Positions 1 to 7,772 of a stretch of 64,000 nucleotides of DNA are shown piece after piece. A program made the translations under genes and the position numbers. Under the pieces are notes generated by a model. The model saw only the letters and a program-made list of their open reading frames with translations. It made no database searches and was not told the origin of the DNA. The DNA is from CALNBC01 sp040768925 (lineage in GTDB: Bacteria; Bacillota; Clostridia; Christensenellales; CALWSW01). The stretch is taken from positions 434,001 to 498,000 of the forward strand of contig JAXGLZ010000002.1 in the NCBI GenBank assembly GCA_040768925.1. Reading direction: 5' to 3'. Positions within the stretch are counted from its first letter, which is position 1; each line of letters starts with the position of its first letter.

Positions 1-196
1 AGAGGAACACCTGGGTCTTGTATTTCAGCCTTCTGAAGGATTTGCAGTGGATGATCCTGTCCCTGTCCCGCTGGTACTCGGTCCGAAGGAGGCAAGGGGT
101 TATCGGCCTCTCCCTTCCCAAAGAGTCCGCGCTTTTTGCGGCGTGTTCGGACAGAATCCGCCGCTCGAGTTCTTCCAGCTGCTGCCTTGTGTTCAT
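1..196 (-). CDS. dgt: dGTPase-like HD-domain triphosphohydrolase, N-terminal fragment
   Basis: Reading the minus strand from the ATG at 194-196 gives an uninterrupted frame off the left edge of the window. It begins MNTRQQLEELERR and contains the blocks SLGRERP, YQRDRDRIIH, KSFRRLKYKTQVF. These match the N-terminus of the deoxyguanosinetriphosphate triphosphohydrolase-like family, which cleaves dNTPs to deoxynucleosides plus triphosphate. About 65 codons are present. The HD catalytic histidines would lie outside the window. An AAAGG-type ribosome site lies upstream. The gene follows lysA in the same direction but is separated from it by a terminator. Family recognition is strong; activity cannot be judged from this part. 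Confidence 0.85.
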   Translation of the reverse strand, partial: MNTRQQLEELERRILSEHAAKSADSLGRERPITPCLLRTEYQRDRDRIIHCKSFRRLKYKTQVFL

Positions 197-404
197 TCAA
201 AACGCCTTTCTTCAAAATCGCGGAGGGAGCCGGCCGTTAAAAAACCTGCGCCGCAAAAAGCGGCCGGTCATTGCCAAAGAGTCCTTTTTGTTGATCTTTG
301 CCAGCCTGTGCATATATTTAATACGCTGCAAAACCCGTAAATCCTCCTTTTTCGCGCAAACTTGCGTTCGCCTATATTCCAAATCAGGAACAGGGCCGGC
401 CGCA

Positions 405-440
405 AAAACGGAAAAACCGGGCTTTTGCACCGGTTTTTCC
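405..440 (-). terminator. Rho-independent terminator after lysA
   Basis: An 11-bp perfect inverted repeat (GGAAAAACCGG / CCGGTTTTTCC, 410-440) with a 9-nt loop is followed on the minus strand by a T-rich stretch. It lies 28 bp past the lysA stop. The rest of 197-468 shows no convincing gene. Confidence 0.75.
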
Positions 441-468
441 TCATGATTCACATATTGTTCATCTTCGG

Positions 469-1782
469 CTATTTTTGCCAGGGAGCCATCATGTCGTTTT
501 CGATGAGCTGCTCATAACTCTGGCGCTGCACAATCAGCCCATGTTTGCCTTCGTTGACCAGCACCATCGCCGGGATGGGAACCCGGTTGTAGTTCGAGGC
601 CATGGCATAATTATACGCGCCCGTGGAAAACACCGCCAGGATGTCCCCCGCCTCGCAGGGGGGGAGGCGGGCCTCCTTGATGAGCATATCCCCGGATTCG
701 CAGTACCGGCCGGCGACGGCGAAAACTTCCGAAGCGGCGGCGGCGGGCTTGTTGGCGATCTTTGCCGTGTATTCCGCGCCGTAGAGCATATGGCGGGGAT
801 TGTCCCCCATTCCGCCGTCCACGCTGACATAGGTGCGCACGCCGGGAACGCGCTTGACCGTCCCCACGGTGTAAAGGGTGACGCCGGCTTCACCCACGAT
901 GGCGCGGCCGGGCTCGATGGCGAAACCGTAGCGGGGAAGGCCCTTTTCATCACAGTTTCGGTAAAGGGCTTCGATCATTTCCCCAACGAATTCATAGGGC
1001 TCGGCGGCCGCGTCCTGTTCGGTATACATGATGCCGAAGCCGCCGCCGAAGCTGATTTCCGCAATCTCCGCCCCCAGCTCCCTGCTGATCAGCAGGGCAA
1101 AATCCGTCAGCCTGTCCGCCGCGATGAAAAAGGGCTCCTTTTCGAAGATCTGGGAGCCGATGTGGCAGTGCAGCCCGATCAGCTTCAGCTCTTCGCGGGC
1201 AAGGATCTCCCGAACGGCCAGGCGGGCCTCCCCGTCATAAATCCCCAGGCCGAACTTGCAGTCGTCGATCGCCGTGAGCACGAATTCGTGGGTGTGCGCC
1301 TCGATGCCGGGCTTGACGCGCAGGGATACACCCACGGTCTTTCCGCATTCCTTCGCGATGTCCGCCAAGGTGCTGATTTCCTCGTGGCTGTCGATCACGA
1401 TGCAGCCCACGCCGTATTCGACGGCCATCTTCAGCTCGTCCGGCGTTTTGTTGTTGCCGTGGAATACGATGCGCTCCCCGGGGAAGGCGGCGTTTTTCGC
1501 CGTGTACAGCTCCCCGCCGGAGACGACGTCGATCCCCAGTCCCTCCTGCTCGACGATGCGGTAAAGGGCGGTGGTGGAGAGTGCTTTGCTGGCGTAATAC
1601 ACCCGGCCCTTCGCCCCCGCGCGGCGCAGGGCGGATTCGAAACCCCGGCAGACTTCCCGGACGGCCCGCTCGTCCAGCACATAGAGCGGGGTGCCGTATT
1701 CCTGCGCCAGTTCGACGCAGTCGCACCCGCCAAACACCATATTCCCGGCGTCGCTGACGCTGATTTTTTCCCAAGGCTTCAT
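469..1782 (-). CDS. lysA: Diaminopimelate decarboxylase
   Basis: This PLP-dependent fold-III decarboxylase makes L-lysine from meso-diaminopimelate, the last step of lysine synthesis. The 437-aa length is normal. The PLP lysine lies in YYASKALST (K66). The HCHIGSQI motif, the GGGFG phosphate-binding loop and the GRYCESGD active-site block contributed by the partner subunit are all present. The ATG start has a GGAGATGA ribosome site. It lies downstream of the dacF-like gene in the same direction. In Bacillus subtilis lysA is also close to the dacF/spoIIA/spoVA region, so the neighbourhood is conserved even though spoIIA is absent here. Confidence 0.95.
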   Translation of the reverse strand: MKPWEKISVSDAGNMVFGGCDCVELAQEYGTPLYVLDERAVREVCRGFESALRRAGAKGRVYYASKALSTTALYRIVEQEGLGIDVVSGGELYTAKNAAFPGERIVFHGNNKTPDELKMAVEYGVGCIVIDSHEEISTLADIAKECGKTVGVSLRVKPGIEAHTHEFVLTAIDDCKFGLGIYDGEARLAVREILAREELKLIGLHCHIGSQIFEKEPFFIAADRLTDFALLISRELGAEIAEISFGGGFGIMYTEQDAAAEPYEFVGEMIEALYRNCDEKGLPRYGFAIEPGRAIVGEAGVTLYTVGTVKRVPGVRTYVSVDGGMGDNPRHMLYGAEYTAKIANKPAAAASEVFAVAGRYCESGDMLIKEARLPPCEAGDILAVFSTGAYNYAMASNYNRVPIPAMVLVNEGKHGLIVQRQSYEQLIENDMMAPWQK

Positions 1783-1896
1783 TCGCGTTCATCTCCGAAT
1801 TTTTTTGGATTTTATTCCCGGAAATTTTAGCATGTGGCAAGCGGGCTGTCAATGCAGCCCGCATGAATCTTCGGATTGATGAATATTTATTAAGCC

Positions 1897-3072
1897 TTAC
1901 AGGTGCAGCCAGCTCAGCCAGATGATGCGCAGCGCGCTGGTGACCGAGGCCTTTTCCACCGTCTCGCAGGCGACCACCGGCACCCGGGCGAGCTCCGTTC
2001 CGTTCAGCTTGATGATCAGTTCCCCCATCTGCTGGCCTGCCTCCACCGGGGCGGTCAGCAGTTCGCTGACTTCCACTTCCTTGGTGATGCCCGCGGATTC
2101 GCCCTTTTTCATCAGCAGGGAAAGGGTTTCCCCCGCGACGCCGTGAACGGATTTTTTGCGCCCGCCCTCGATGGGCACATCCTTGGCGACGCCCTTGCCC
2201 TCCTCGATCACCACCACGGATTCATAGTTCGCAAAGGCGTGATCCAGCAGCTTCTGGGCGATGGCGGAGCGGGCGTCCGAATTGCTGGCGCCGATGACCA
2301 CGGCGATGTAGCGCGTGCCGTTCCGCTGGGCCGTGAACGCGCCGGAATAACCCGCCGTGCTGTTCGATCCGGTGGACAGCCCGTCGCACCCGGAATAGAA
2401 CCGTACCAGCCTGTTCGGGTTGACGAGCTCGGTGCGCCTTCCGTCGGAATGCACCAGCTCGTCCATATAGATCGACGTATACGTGAGGGCGGTCGGGTGA
2501 TTGCAGAGCGCTTTGGCGATGACCGCCGCGTCCCTGGCGCTCATCCCCTGGCCCGTCGCCCTGTGGCCCGTGGCGCTGGTGAACACGGCGGAAGTTCCCA
2601 AACCCGCCGACCTTTCGTTCATTTTTGCCACAAAAGCTTCGGAGGAGCCGAACAGTTTTTCGGCCAGCGCAACGGTCGCGTCGTTCGCCGAGATCATCAG
2701 CATGGCTTTATACAGCACTTCCACGGAATAGCTTTCCGCGGCGGCCAAAAACGCGCTCATGCCGCCCAGACCGGCGGCGTTGCTGCTGACGGCGGCCGTA
2801 TCCGAAAGAGAAATCGCGCCGGACTCCAGCGCTTCGGACACGACGAGGGCGCTCATCAGCTTGATCATGCCCGCGACGTCATACGGTTCGTCCGCGTTTT
2901 TTTCGTATATCATCTGGCCGGAGGCGGCGTCCATCAGGACCGCCGCCTTCGCATCCACCCCGAAGGGAAGCTCTTCCGCCCTTACCGGACCGGGAAAAGC
3001 CCACTGGGCACCGAATAATATGGCCGCGGCCAGCGCGGCTGCCGCCCACCGCTTGAATTTTCCCACGTTCAT
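1897..3072 (-). CDS. Catalytically degenerate DacF-type D-alanyl-D-alanine carboxypeptidase paralogue
   Basis: A secreted penicillin-binding-fold protein (peptidase S11 plus C-terminal PBP5-associated domain, 391 aa) with a signal peptide at about residues 8-32. It sits at the classical dacF position beside punA-deoB. The three active-site motifs are altered. The SxxK motif reads G68-M-I-K71, so the nucleophilic serine is glycine (codon GGC at 2869-2871). The KTG motif reads S233-T-G (codon TCC at 2374-2376). The SxN motif S128-A-N is kept. D,D-carboxypeptidase activity is therefore unlikely, and a structural or peptidoglycan-binding role is inferred. GGAGGA lies directly against the ATG, so the GTG at 3066 (6 nt from it) may be the true start. 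Confidence 0.85.
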   Translation of the reverse strand: MNVGKFKRWAAAALAAAILFGAQWAFPGPVRAEELPFGVDAKAAVLMDAASGQMIYEKNADEPYDVAGMIKLMSALVVSEALESGAISLSDTAAVSSNAAGLGGMSAFLAAAESYSVEVLYKAMLMISANDATVALAEKLFGSSEAFVAKMNERSAGLGTSAVFTSATGHRATGQGMSARDAAVIAKALCNHPTALTYTSIYMDELVHSDGRRTELVNPNRLVRFYSGCDGLSTGSNSTAGYSGAFTAQRNGTRYIAVVIGASNSDARSAIAQKLLDHAFANYESVVVIEEGKGVAKDVPIEGGRKKSVHGVAGETLSLLMKKGESAGITKEVEVSELLTAPVEAGQQMGELIIKLNGTELARVPVVACETVEKASVTSALRIIWLSWLHL

Positions 3073-3138
3073 TCCTCCAATGTTTTGATGGACTTATTTT
3101 TTCACGGCTCATTTTGTATATTCGAGGTGCATAATGAC

Positions 3139-3162
3139 AAAAAGGGCGGGTTCATCCGCCCT
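3139..3162 (-). terminator. Rho-independent terminator between punA and the dacF-like gene
   Basis: On the minus strand GGGCGGATGAACCCGCCC is followed by TTTTT. The stem is strong and GC-rich. It ends the deoB-punA transcript before the dacF-like gene. Confidence 0.8.
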
Positions 3163-3202
3163 TAACAAAAAATGCTTTGAATCCTGTTTTAAAAAACCTC
3201 AA

Positions 3203-3505
3203 TCCGCCGATAAACCCTGTCCCGGGGTTGCAAGGGCCGGAACCCCTGCGCTTCGATCAAAACTGACGACATGAGCCGGAATCTCAGATTCCGGCGCCTA
3301 ATCAAGGAATGATGTCGGCTGCGCCGACAACTGGGGCGTCAGTTTTGCCGTACTATTTCGGTCATAAATGACCGGAATTACCCTGGCCGGAATCACAGAT
3401 TCCGGCACTTCGTCAAGGATTGATGTCGGCTGCGCCGACGACCCTGCGCTTCAAGGCGAAAAGCCTACCGTCGGCAAAAGCCCGCGGGCCTTTGCCAACG
3501 CCTTG
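3203..3505 (+). repeat. Intergenic hairpin repeat family, copy A (fullest copy)
   Basis: A modular element with nested inverted repeats. An AACCC/GGGTT hairpin starts near 3212. An 11-bp perfect stem CAAAACTGACG (3258-3268) pairs with CGTCAGTTTTG (3337-3347) and encloses two hairpins, CGGAATCTCAGATTCCG and TCGGCTGCGCCGA. A CGGTCAT/ATGACCG hairpin follows at about 3359-3374. A second partial module repeats the CCGGAATC and GTCGGCTGCGCCGAC hairpins at about 3388-3440. Related copies lie at 12.3, 19.7, 24.5, 37.0 and 55.1 kb. No reading frame is supported. Confidence 0.8.
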
Positions 3506-3509
3506 CGGT

Positions 3510-4331
3510 TTAAAATACCTTTTGAATCGCGATATCCAGCACCTTGGTGAAATCACCCTTGACCCTGCTCGCGGTCGCCATGACCTCTTTGTGATTAAGC
3601 GGGGCTTTCAGCACCCCTGCGGCCATGTTGGTGATGCAGGAAATTCCCAGGACTTTCATCCCGCAATGGTTGGCGGCGATCGCTTCCGGCACGGTGGACA
3701 TGCCGACGGCGTCCGCCCCGAGCGCCCTTGCCATGCGGATTTCCGCCGGGGTTTCGTAGCTCGGGCCGCCGAACATAATGTATACGCCCTGCTCGATCCT
3801 GATTCCGGCAATTTCCGCCTCTTTTACCAGCTTTTCACGCAGCGTTTGGTCATAAACTTCGGACATGTCCGGGAACCTGGGGCCGAATTCCTCAAGGTTC
3901 GGGCCGATGAGCGGGTTCGAGCCGGAATAGTTGATATGGTCGGTGATCGACATCAGCGCGCCGGAGGACCAGGCGGTGTTCACCCCGCCCGCGGCGTTGG
4001 TGATCAGCAGCTTTTTTACCCCGAGCAGGCGCATGGCCCTGATCGGGATCGTCAGCTCCTGCTGGGAATAGCCCTCGTAAAAGTGGAACCTTCCCTGCAT
4101 GGCGATGATTTTTTTGCCGAAGCGCTCGCCCAGCACGAAGCGGGATTTGTGCCCCGCCACGCTGGAAACCGGAAAGCCGGGAATGTCCGCGTAGTTGATG
4201 ATCACCGGGTTTTCCAGGGTTTCGGCGTAATCCCCCAGGCCGCTGCCCAGTACCAGGCCGATTTGTGGCGAAAAATCATAAATATTTCTGATGCGCTCCG
4301 CCGCGCCGTCAATTCTGCTTTTGATGTCCAT
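3510..4331 (-). CDS. punA: Purine nucleoside phosphorylase
   Basis: Phosphorolysis of inosine and guanosine nucleosides to free base and ribose-1-phosphate. The 273-aa protein belongs to the trimeric PNP/MTAP family. It shows LVLGSGLGDY near the N-terminus (phosphate loop), MQGRFHFYEGY, NAAGG and the MSTVPEA block. A GGCGGTG ribosome site precedes the ATG. Its partner deoB lies just upstream in the same direction, as in the B. subtilis drm-pupG pair, so together they pass nucleoside ribose to ribose-5-phosphate. A hairpin lies between the two genes, so punA transcription may depend on readthrough. Confidence 0.95.
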   Translation of the reverse strand: MDIKSRIDGAAERIRNIYDFSPQIGLVLGSGLGDYAETLENPVIINYADIPGFPVSSVAGHKSRFVLGERFGKKIIAMQGRFHFYEGYSQQELTIPIRAMRLLGVKKLLITNAAGGVNTAWSSGALMSITDHINYSGSNPLIGPNLEEFGPRFPDMSEVYDQTLREKLVKEAEIAGIRIEQGVYIMFGGPSYETPAEIRMARALGADAVGMSTVPEAIAANHCGMKVLGISCITNMAAGVLKAPLNHKEVMATASRVKGDFTKVLDIAIQKVF

Positions 4332-4458
4332 TCTGCACCGCCTTTTTTAAGGTAAAGGGAATTGAACCCTTGCGCCGCCAAGCAGCCATCTTGGCACATT
4401 TCTTTGTCATCGTCAGGCGCCATGGCGCCACCCGCCGTCGTCTGGCCTTGCCGGCCAC

Positions 4459-4490
4459 AAAAATCCGTTCCCGCAAGGTCGCGGATTTTT
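4459..4490 (-). terminator. Terminator-like hairpin between deoB and punA
   Basis: A perfect 9-bp inverted repeat, AAAAATCCG / CGGATTTTT, with a GC-rich inner hairpin. It reads as an intrinsic terminator on either strand. It lies in the 273-bp gap between the deoB stop and the punA start, which holds nothing else recognisable. Confidence 0.6.
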
Positions 4491-4604
4491 GAGGCTGGGG
4501 TCAAGCGGAGGCCCGCGGGGAGGCCGGACGCCCTTTGAGAGCCGACAACGCCGCACCGGGGCGGCCCGCGACCTCAAAAACGGGTTCGGATTATACCGTT
4601 TTGG

Positions 4605-5777
4605 CTATCCTTTGATTTCCGGCAGGAAGGAGGTCCCGACCGCCCAGGGAGGAAGGCCGAAGAAGTCCGCGATGGTCGCGGCGACGTCCGCAAAGGTTTC
4701 CCTCGTGCCGATATCCACGCCGGTTTTGAACTTTTTTCCGTAAATCAGCAGCGGGATGTATTCCCGCGTGTGGTCGGTTCCGGGGAAGCTCGGGTCGCAG
4801 CCGTGGTCCGCCGTGATGATGAGCAGATCCTCTTCCCCCAGGCCGGCCATGATTTCGGGCAGCCGGGCGTCAAAAGCTTCCAGCGCCGCGCCGTAGCCCT
4901 CCACGTCGTTCCGATGGCCGTACATCATGTCAAAATCCACAAGATTGACGAAAATCAGGCCGTTTTTATCGCTTTTCGCGTACTTGATCGCGGATTCCGT
5001 TCCGGCTTTGTTGTTGGTGGTGTGGTCGACCTCGGTGATCCCGCTTTTTGAGAAGATATCCTCGATCTTGCCGACGCCCACCACGTCGTACCCCGCTTTT
5101 TCCAGGGCGTTGAGCACCGTGTCCCGCTCCGGCGGCAGGGCGAAATCCCGCCGGTTCTCCGTCCTTTTGTAATTCCCGCTGGTGCCTACGAAGGGCCGGG
5201 CGATGATCCGGCCCACCAGATCGTCCCCCATCAGCAGCTCCCGGGCGATCCTGCACTGGTGGTACAGCTCGTCCAGAGGAATGACCCCCTCGTGGGCGGC
5301 GATCTGGAAAACGCTGTCCGCCGAGGTATAGACGATGGGCTTGCCGGTTTTTTCGTGCTCGTCCCCCAGCTCGTTGATGATCTGGGTGCCGGAAGCGGTG
5401 CGGTTGCCCAGGGTTCCCCTGCCGATGCGCCGTTCGAATTCGTCCATCACCCGTTTGGGGAAGCCGTTGGGATAGGTCTTGAAAGGCTTGTCCATGATGA
5501 ACCCGGCAAGCTCGAAGTGGCCGCAGGTGGTATCCTTCGCGCGGGTTTTTTCCGCCGCCTTGCCGTAGCTGCCAAGAACGCCCCCGGTCCCGGAATAAAA
5601 ACTCGTTCCCCTGATGCTGCGCAGGCCCAGCGCGTCCATATTCGGGGTGTTCAGCCCGCGCAGCCTGATGATATTGCCGATCGTGTCCGCGCCCGCGTCG
5701 CCGAATTCGGCGGAATCCGGCATTTCGCCCGCTCCGGCGCTGTCCAGCACGATCAGCAGCATTTTTTTCCTGTTCAT
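4605..5777 (-). CDS. deoB: Phosphopentomutase
   Basis: Converts ribose-1-phosphate or deoxyribose-1-phosphate to the 5-phosphate, downstream of purine nucleoside phosphorylase. This 390-aa metalloenzyme is of the alkaline phosphatase superfamily. The N-terminal metal-binding block DSAGAGEMPDS, the DTTCGH segment and the C-terminal ADHGCDP metal ligands are visible. A strong TTTTGGAGG ribosome site precedes the ATG. It has its own promoter at the end of spoIIM and a roughly 190-nt GC-rich leader ending in a small terminator-like hairpin. Confidence 0.95.
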   Translation of the reverse strand: MNRKKMLLIVLDSAGAGEMPDSAEFGDAGADTIGNIIRLRGLNTPNMDALGLRSIRGTSFYSGTGGVLGSYGKAAEKTRAKDTTCGHFELAGFIMDKPFKTYPNGFPKRVMDEFERRIGRGTLGNRTASGTQIINELGDEHEKTGKPIVYTSADSVFQIAAHEGVIPLDELYHQCRIARELLMGDDLVGRIIARPFVGTSGNYKRTENRRDFALPPERDTVLNALEKAGYDVVGVGKIEDIFSKSGITEVDHTTNNKAGTESAIKYAKSDKNGLIFVNLVDFDMMYGHRNDVEGYGAALEAFDARLPEIMAGLGEEDLLIITADHGCDPSFPGTDHTREYIPLLIYGKKFKTGVDIGTRETFADVAATIADFFGLPPWAVGTSFLPEIKG

Positions 5778-5801
5778 GGGTATCCTCCAAAATACGCTCG
5801 C

Positions 5802-5818
5802 AAAAAACCCTTTCGGGT
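5802..5818 (-). promoter_or_regulatory. Terminator-like GNRA-tetraloop hairpin in the deoB leader
   Basis: On the minus strand ACCC-GAAA-GGGT is followed by TTTTT, about 25 nt before the deoB start. The leader also holds a GCCC-GAAA-GGGC hairpin. The placement suggests an attenuator, but the stem is only 4-5 bp. Confidence 0.3.
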
Positions 5819-5979
5819 CGGATGATCGCCAACCCCCTGCCGAAACCGACGGCGTGCGCGGCGGTCCCGCCCCGCCCTTTCGGGCATCCGCGCCCGGGAT
5901 TCCCCTGGGCGGCGGCGTACCCGCCGGCGCAAAGGCCCGCGGGCGTTGCCGCCGCTTTGGCCTTTTAGGGTATTATAGT

Positions 5980-6008
5980 ATTATACCAGTTTGCCTTTGA
6001 CCCGTCAT
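5980..6008 (-). promoter_or_regulatory. Sigma-A type promoter for deoB-punA
   Basis: On the minus strand ATGACG (6003-6008), a 17-bp spacer and a perfect TATAAT (5980-5985). The -35 element overlaps the spoIIM stop codon, so deoB-punA is expressed independently of spoIIM. Confidence 0.65.
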
Positions 6009-6628
6009 CCCCCGAAAAACAGCGCGCAGATCCCCCAAAACAAGAGCGGCATAAGAACGCATTGCACCGCGCAAACGGGAATCAGCCAAAGCGCTCCGGT
6101 CAGCGCCACTTTGCCGTAGCCGCCGAGGCGTTCATTGTGCAGCGAGGCCCGGGCGCCCCTGAGCATCGCCGCCCAGGCCCGAAGAAAAACGGGCAGGCCG
6201 AAAAGCAGCGGGATGATCACGCAGATCGCCGCGCAGATCCCGCCTTTTACCCCCAGGGAAAACAACAGCGGCACCGCGCACCCGGCGGGGAAGGCCCACA
6301 GCGCCAGAAACAGCCCGGAAAGGGGCGCGATCGGCCAAAAAAGCCCGCCGGCGACGATAAAAGCATACGCCGAGGCGTTGACCCACAGCCCCCGCAAAAC
6401 CCCCGTCAAAAGACCGGCGCCGCCCTTGGCCAGGGAATCCACGGCCGCCTGGGCCGCGCCGTAATAGGCGACGCCGCCGGCGGCCAGCACCGCCGCCCAC
6501 CCGGACGCAAACCCGATCAGCACCGGCAGCATCCCGGAAACATACGCCCTGCCGTTCGCATTCAAATGTTCGGCAAGGGCCGAATTCTTCCGCCGCCTGA
6601 CGGAAAGGCCGTGCGATGGCGTATTCAA
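6005..6628 (-). CDS. spoIIM: Stage II sporulation protein M-like membrane protein
   Basis: A 207-aa hydrophobic protein with about five membrane segments and a basic N-terminus, lying directly upstream of deoB as spoIIM does near drm in B. subtilis. Length matches SpoIIM (about 214 aa), part of the DMP peptidoglycan-remodelling machine for septal thinning and engulfment in the mother cell. Identity rests on position, length and topology more than on clear motifs. I place the start at the TTG at 6628 because AGGGGGTG lies 6 nt upstream of it. An in-frame ATG at 6652 has no ribosome site and would coincide with the predicted transcription start. Confidence 0.65.
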   Translation of the reverse strand: MNTPSHGLSVRRRKNSALAEHLNANGRAYVSGMLPVLIGFASGWAAVLAAGGVAYYGAAQAAVDSLAKGGAGLLTGVLRGLWVNASAYAFIVAGGLFWPIAPLSGLFLALWAFPAGCAVPLLFSLGVKGGICAAICVIIPLLFGLPVFLRAWAAMLRGARASLHNERLGGYGKVALTGALWLIPVCAVQCVLMPLLFWGICALFFGG

Positions 6629-6657
6629 ATGCCGCACCCCCTGTTTGTACATAGTAC

Positions 6658-6686
6658 ATCATATGGGGCGCGGCTTTTTTGTATGC
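6658..6686 (-). promoter_or_regulatory. Possible sigma-E promoter for spoIIM
   Basis: On the minus strand GCATACA (6680-6686), 14-bp spacer, CATATGAT (6658-6665). This is a degenerate match to the sigma-E consensus (-35 KMATATT, -10 CATACANT) with the same 14-bp spacing as the better matches before spoIIIAA and the dacF-like gene at 39.2 kb. Confidence 0.35.
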
Positions 6687-6740
6687 GCCTGGGTGATGGG
6701 ATCCGGGGGTTTGGCGGTTTTTCGGGCGGATCTTTGATCG

Positions 6741-6760
6741 AAAAAGCGGTTCGCGCCGCA
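6741..6760 (-). terminator. Probable terminator after spo0A
   Basis: On the minus strand a GCGG/CCGC hairpin followed by TTTTT, about 100 bp past the spo0A stop. The stem is short. Confidence 0.45.
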
Positions 6761-6853
6761 AAAAAGGCGCCCCCGCCTATTTGGGGAATTTTCAGACCGC
6801 ATGCCGCGAACCCGTCCGCAAAACCGGTTTCGGGCCGGCCCGCTTTGCCGCGC

Positions 6854-7624
6854 TTAAAGCCGCATCAGCAGATCGTCCGTCAATCTTGCCAAAAACTCGG
6901 TATTGGTCGGCCTGCTTCGCTCGTTGCTGACCGTATAGCCGAAAAGGTCGATGATGCAGTCAATGTCCCCGCGGTTCCAGGTCGTTTCGATGGTGTGGCG
7001 CATCATGCGCTCCACCAGGCCGGGCACGGTGTCGTTCTGTTTGGCGATCATGGGATAAAGCTCGGTGGTCGTCGCGTTCAGCAGGCCGGGGTCCCGCACC
7101 GTCGAATACAGGGCCGACTTGATGTAGCCGTAGCCCTTGAGGTGCGGAGGCACGCCCATGTGCCGCAAAAGCTCGGTGATGCGCATCCGGACAAGATCCG
7201 CGTCCACCCTTCTTCCGGCCACCACGATCTCGCTCGCGGCGATGATGTGGTAAAGCTCCACCGCGCGCCTTGCGCACCAGGGGGCGGACGCGTGCCTCGG
7301 CAGGTAATAGGAGGCGCCCAGGGCGATCGCCTCGTCGATGATCCGCTCGACGCTGATCGCCGAGCAAACGACGATAACCGGCCGTCTGCGCAGCCGCATG
7401 CGCTGGATGGAGCGAAGAACCTCCAGCCCGTCCATATTCGGAAGGACCAGTTCGAGAATCAGCAGGTCGACATCCCCGCGCTCAAGGCGATCGACGATAT
7501 CCCGCCCGTCGTGCAGGTTCCCGACGACCTCGACACTCTCGTTTTTCATGAAAGCTTCCACAAGCGCGCTGGAACTATGAAAATCACAACTTTCAGAAAG
7601 CAGAACTTTAATTTTGTTATTCAT
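6854..7624 (-). CDS. spo0A: Spo0A-family sporulation regulator with a degenerate receiver domain
   Basis: The master regulator of sporulation entry by position (argR-recN-spoIVB-spo0A) and by its C-terminal domain, roughly residues 135-256. That domain carries HLKGYGYIKSA, LYPMIAKQ, VERMMRHTIETTWNRG and LFGYTVS. The N-terminal receiver (1-120) keeps the CheY-like fold and the LPNMDG loop but has lost the phosphorylation residues. The acidic pair is S10-E11, the phosphoacceptor is Glu58 (codon GAA at 7451-7453), the conserved Thr position is Cys87, and the invariant Lys is Arg110. Phosphorelay control is therefore doubtful. Glu at the phosphosite can mimic phosphorylation in some regulators, so a constitutively active or differently controlled Spo0A is inferred. 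Ribosome site GGAGTG. Confidence 0.9.
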   Translation of the reverse strand: MNNKIKVLLSESCDFHSSSALVEAFMKNESVEVVGNLHDGRDIVDRLERGDVDLLILELVLPNMDGLEVLRSIQRMRLRRRPVIVVCSAISVERIIDEAIALGASYYLPRHASAPWCARRAVELYHIIAASEIVVAGRRVDADLVRMRITELLRHMGVPPHLKGYGYIKSALYSTVRDPGLLNATTTELYPMIAKQNDTVPGLVERMMRHTIETTWNRGDIDCIIDLFGYTVSNERSRPTNTEFLARLTDDLLMRL

Positions 7625-7704
7625 GATACACTCCGCCGCTCAATCAACCATTAAAACAGAAAAAAAATCCAAAATACACCATTCAATAGTAATTTCTTTG
7701 TCTT

Positions 7705-7711
7705 TGGCGAA
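7705..7711 (+). promoter_or_regulatory. Candidate Spo0A box upstream of spo0A
   Basis: TGGCGAA matches the 0A-box core TGNCGAA exactly and lies 81 bp upstream of the spo0A start, consistent with autoregulation. A 7-mer alone is weak evidence. Confidence 0.35.
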
Positions 7712-7772
7712 TTTCCTTCTTAAAAACGTACAATTGGTTAAACACTTTTATCGGTAATATTTACGTGTCCAA

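Noticed and set aside
212..451. Minus-strand 79-codon frame between lysA and dgt, with an AAGGAGG inside it before a possible TTG start near 340
   Set aside because: It runs through the lysA terminator, and the shortened version is a short basic peptide without recognisable family; not enough support.
475..1830. Long plus-strand frame opposite lysA (about 450 codons)
   Set aside because: Antisense shadow of lysA caused by high GC; no family resemblance or ribosome site. The same holds for plus-strand frames opposite dacF, deoB, pnp, the ABC genes and the aro operon.
3203..3505. CRISPR array
   Set aside because: The repeated units are hairpin modules of unequal length in both orientations with no regular spacers.
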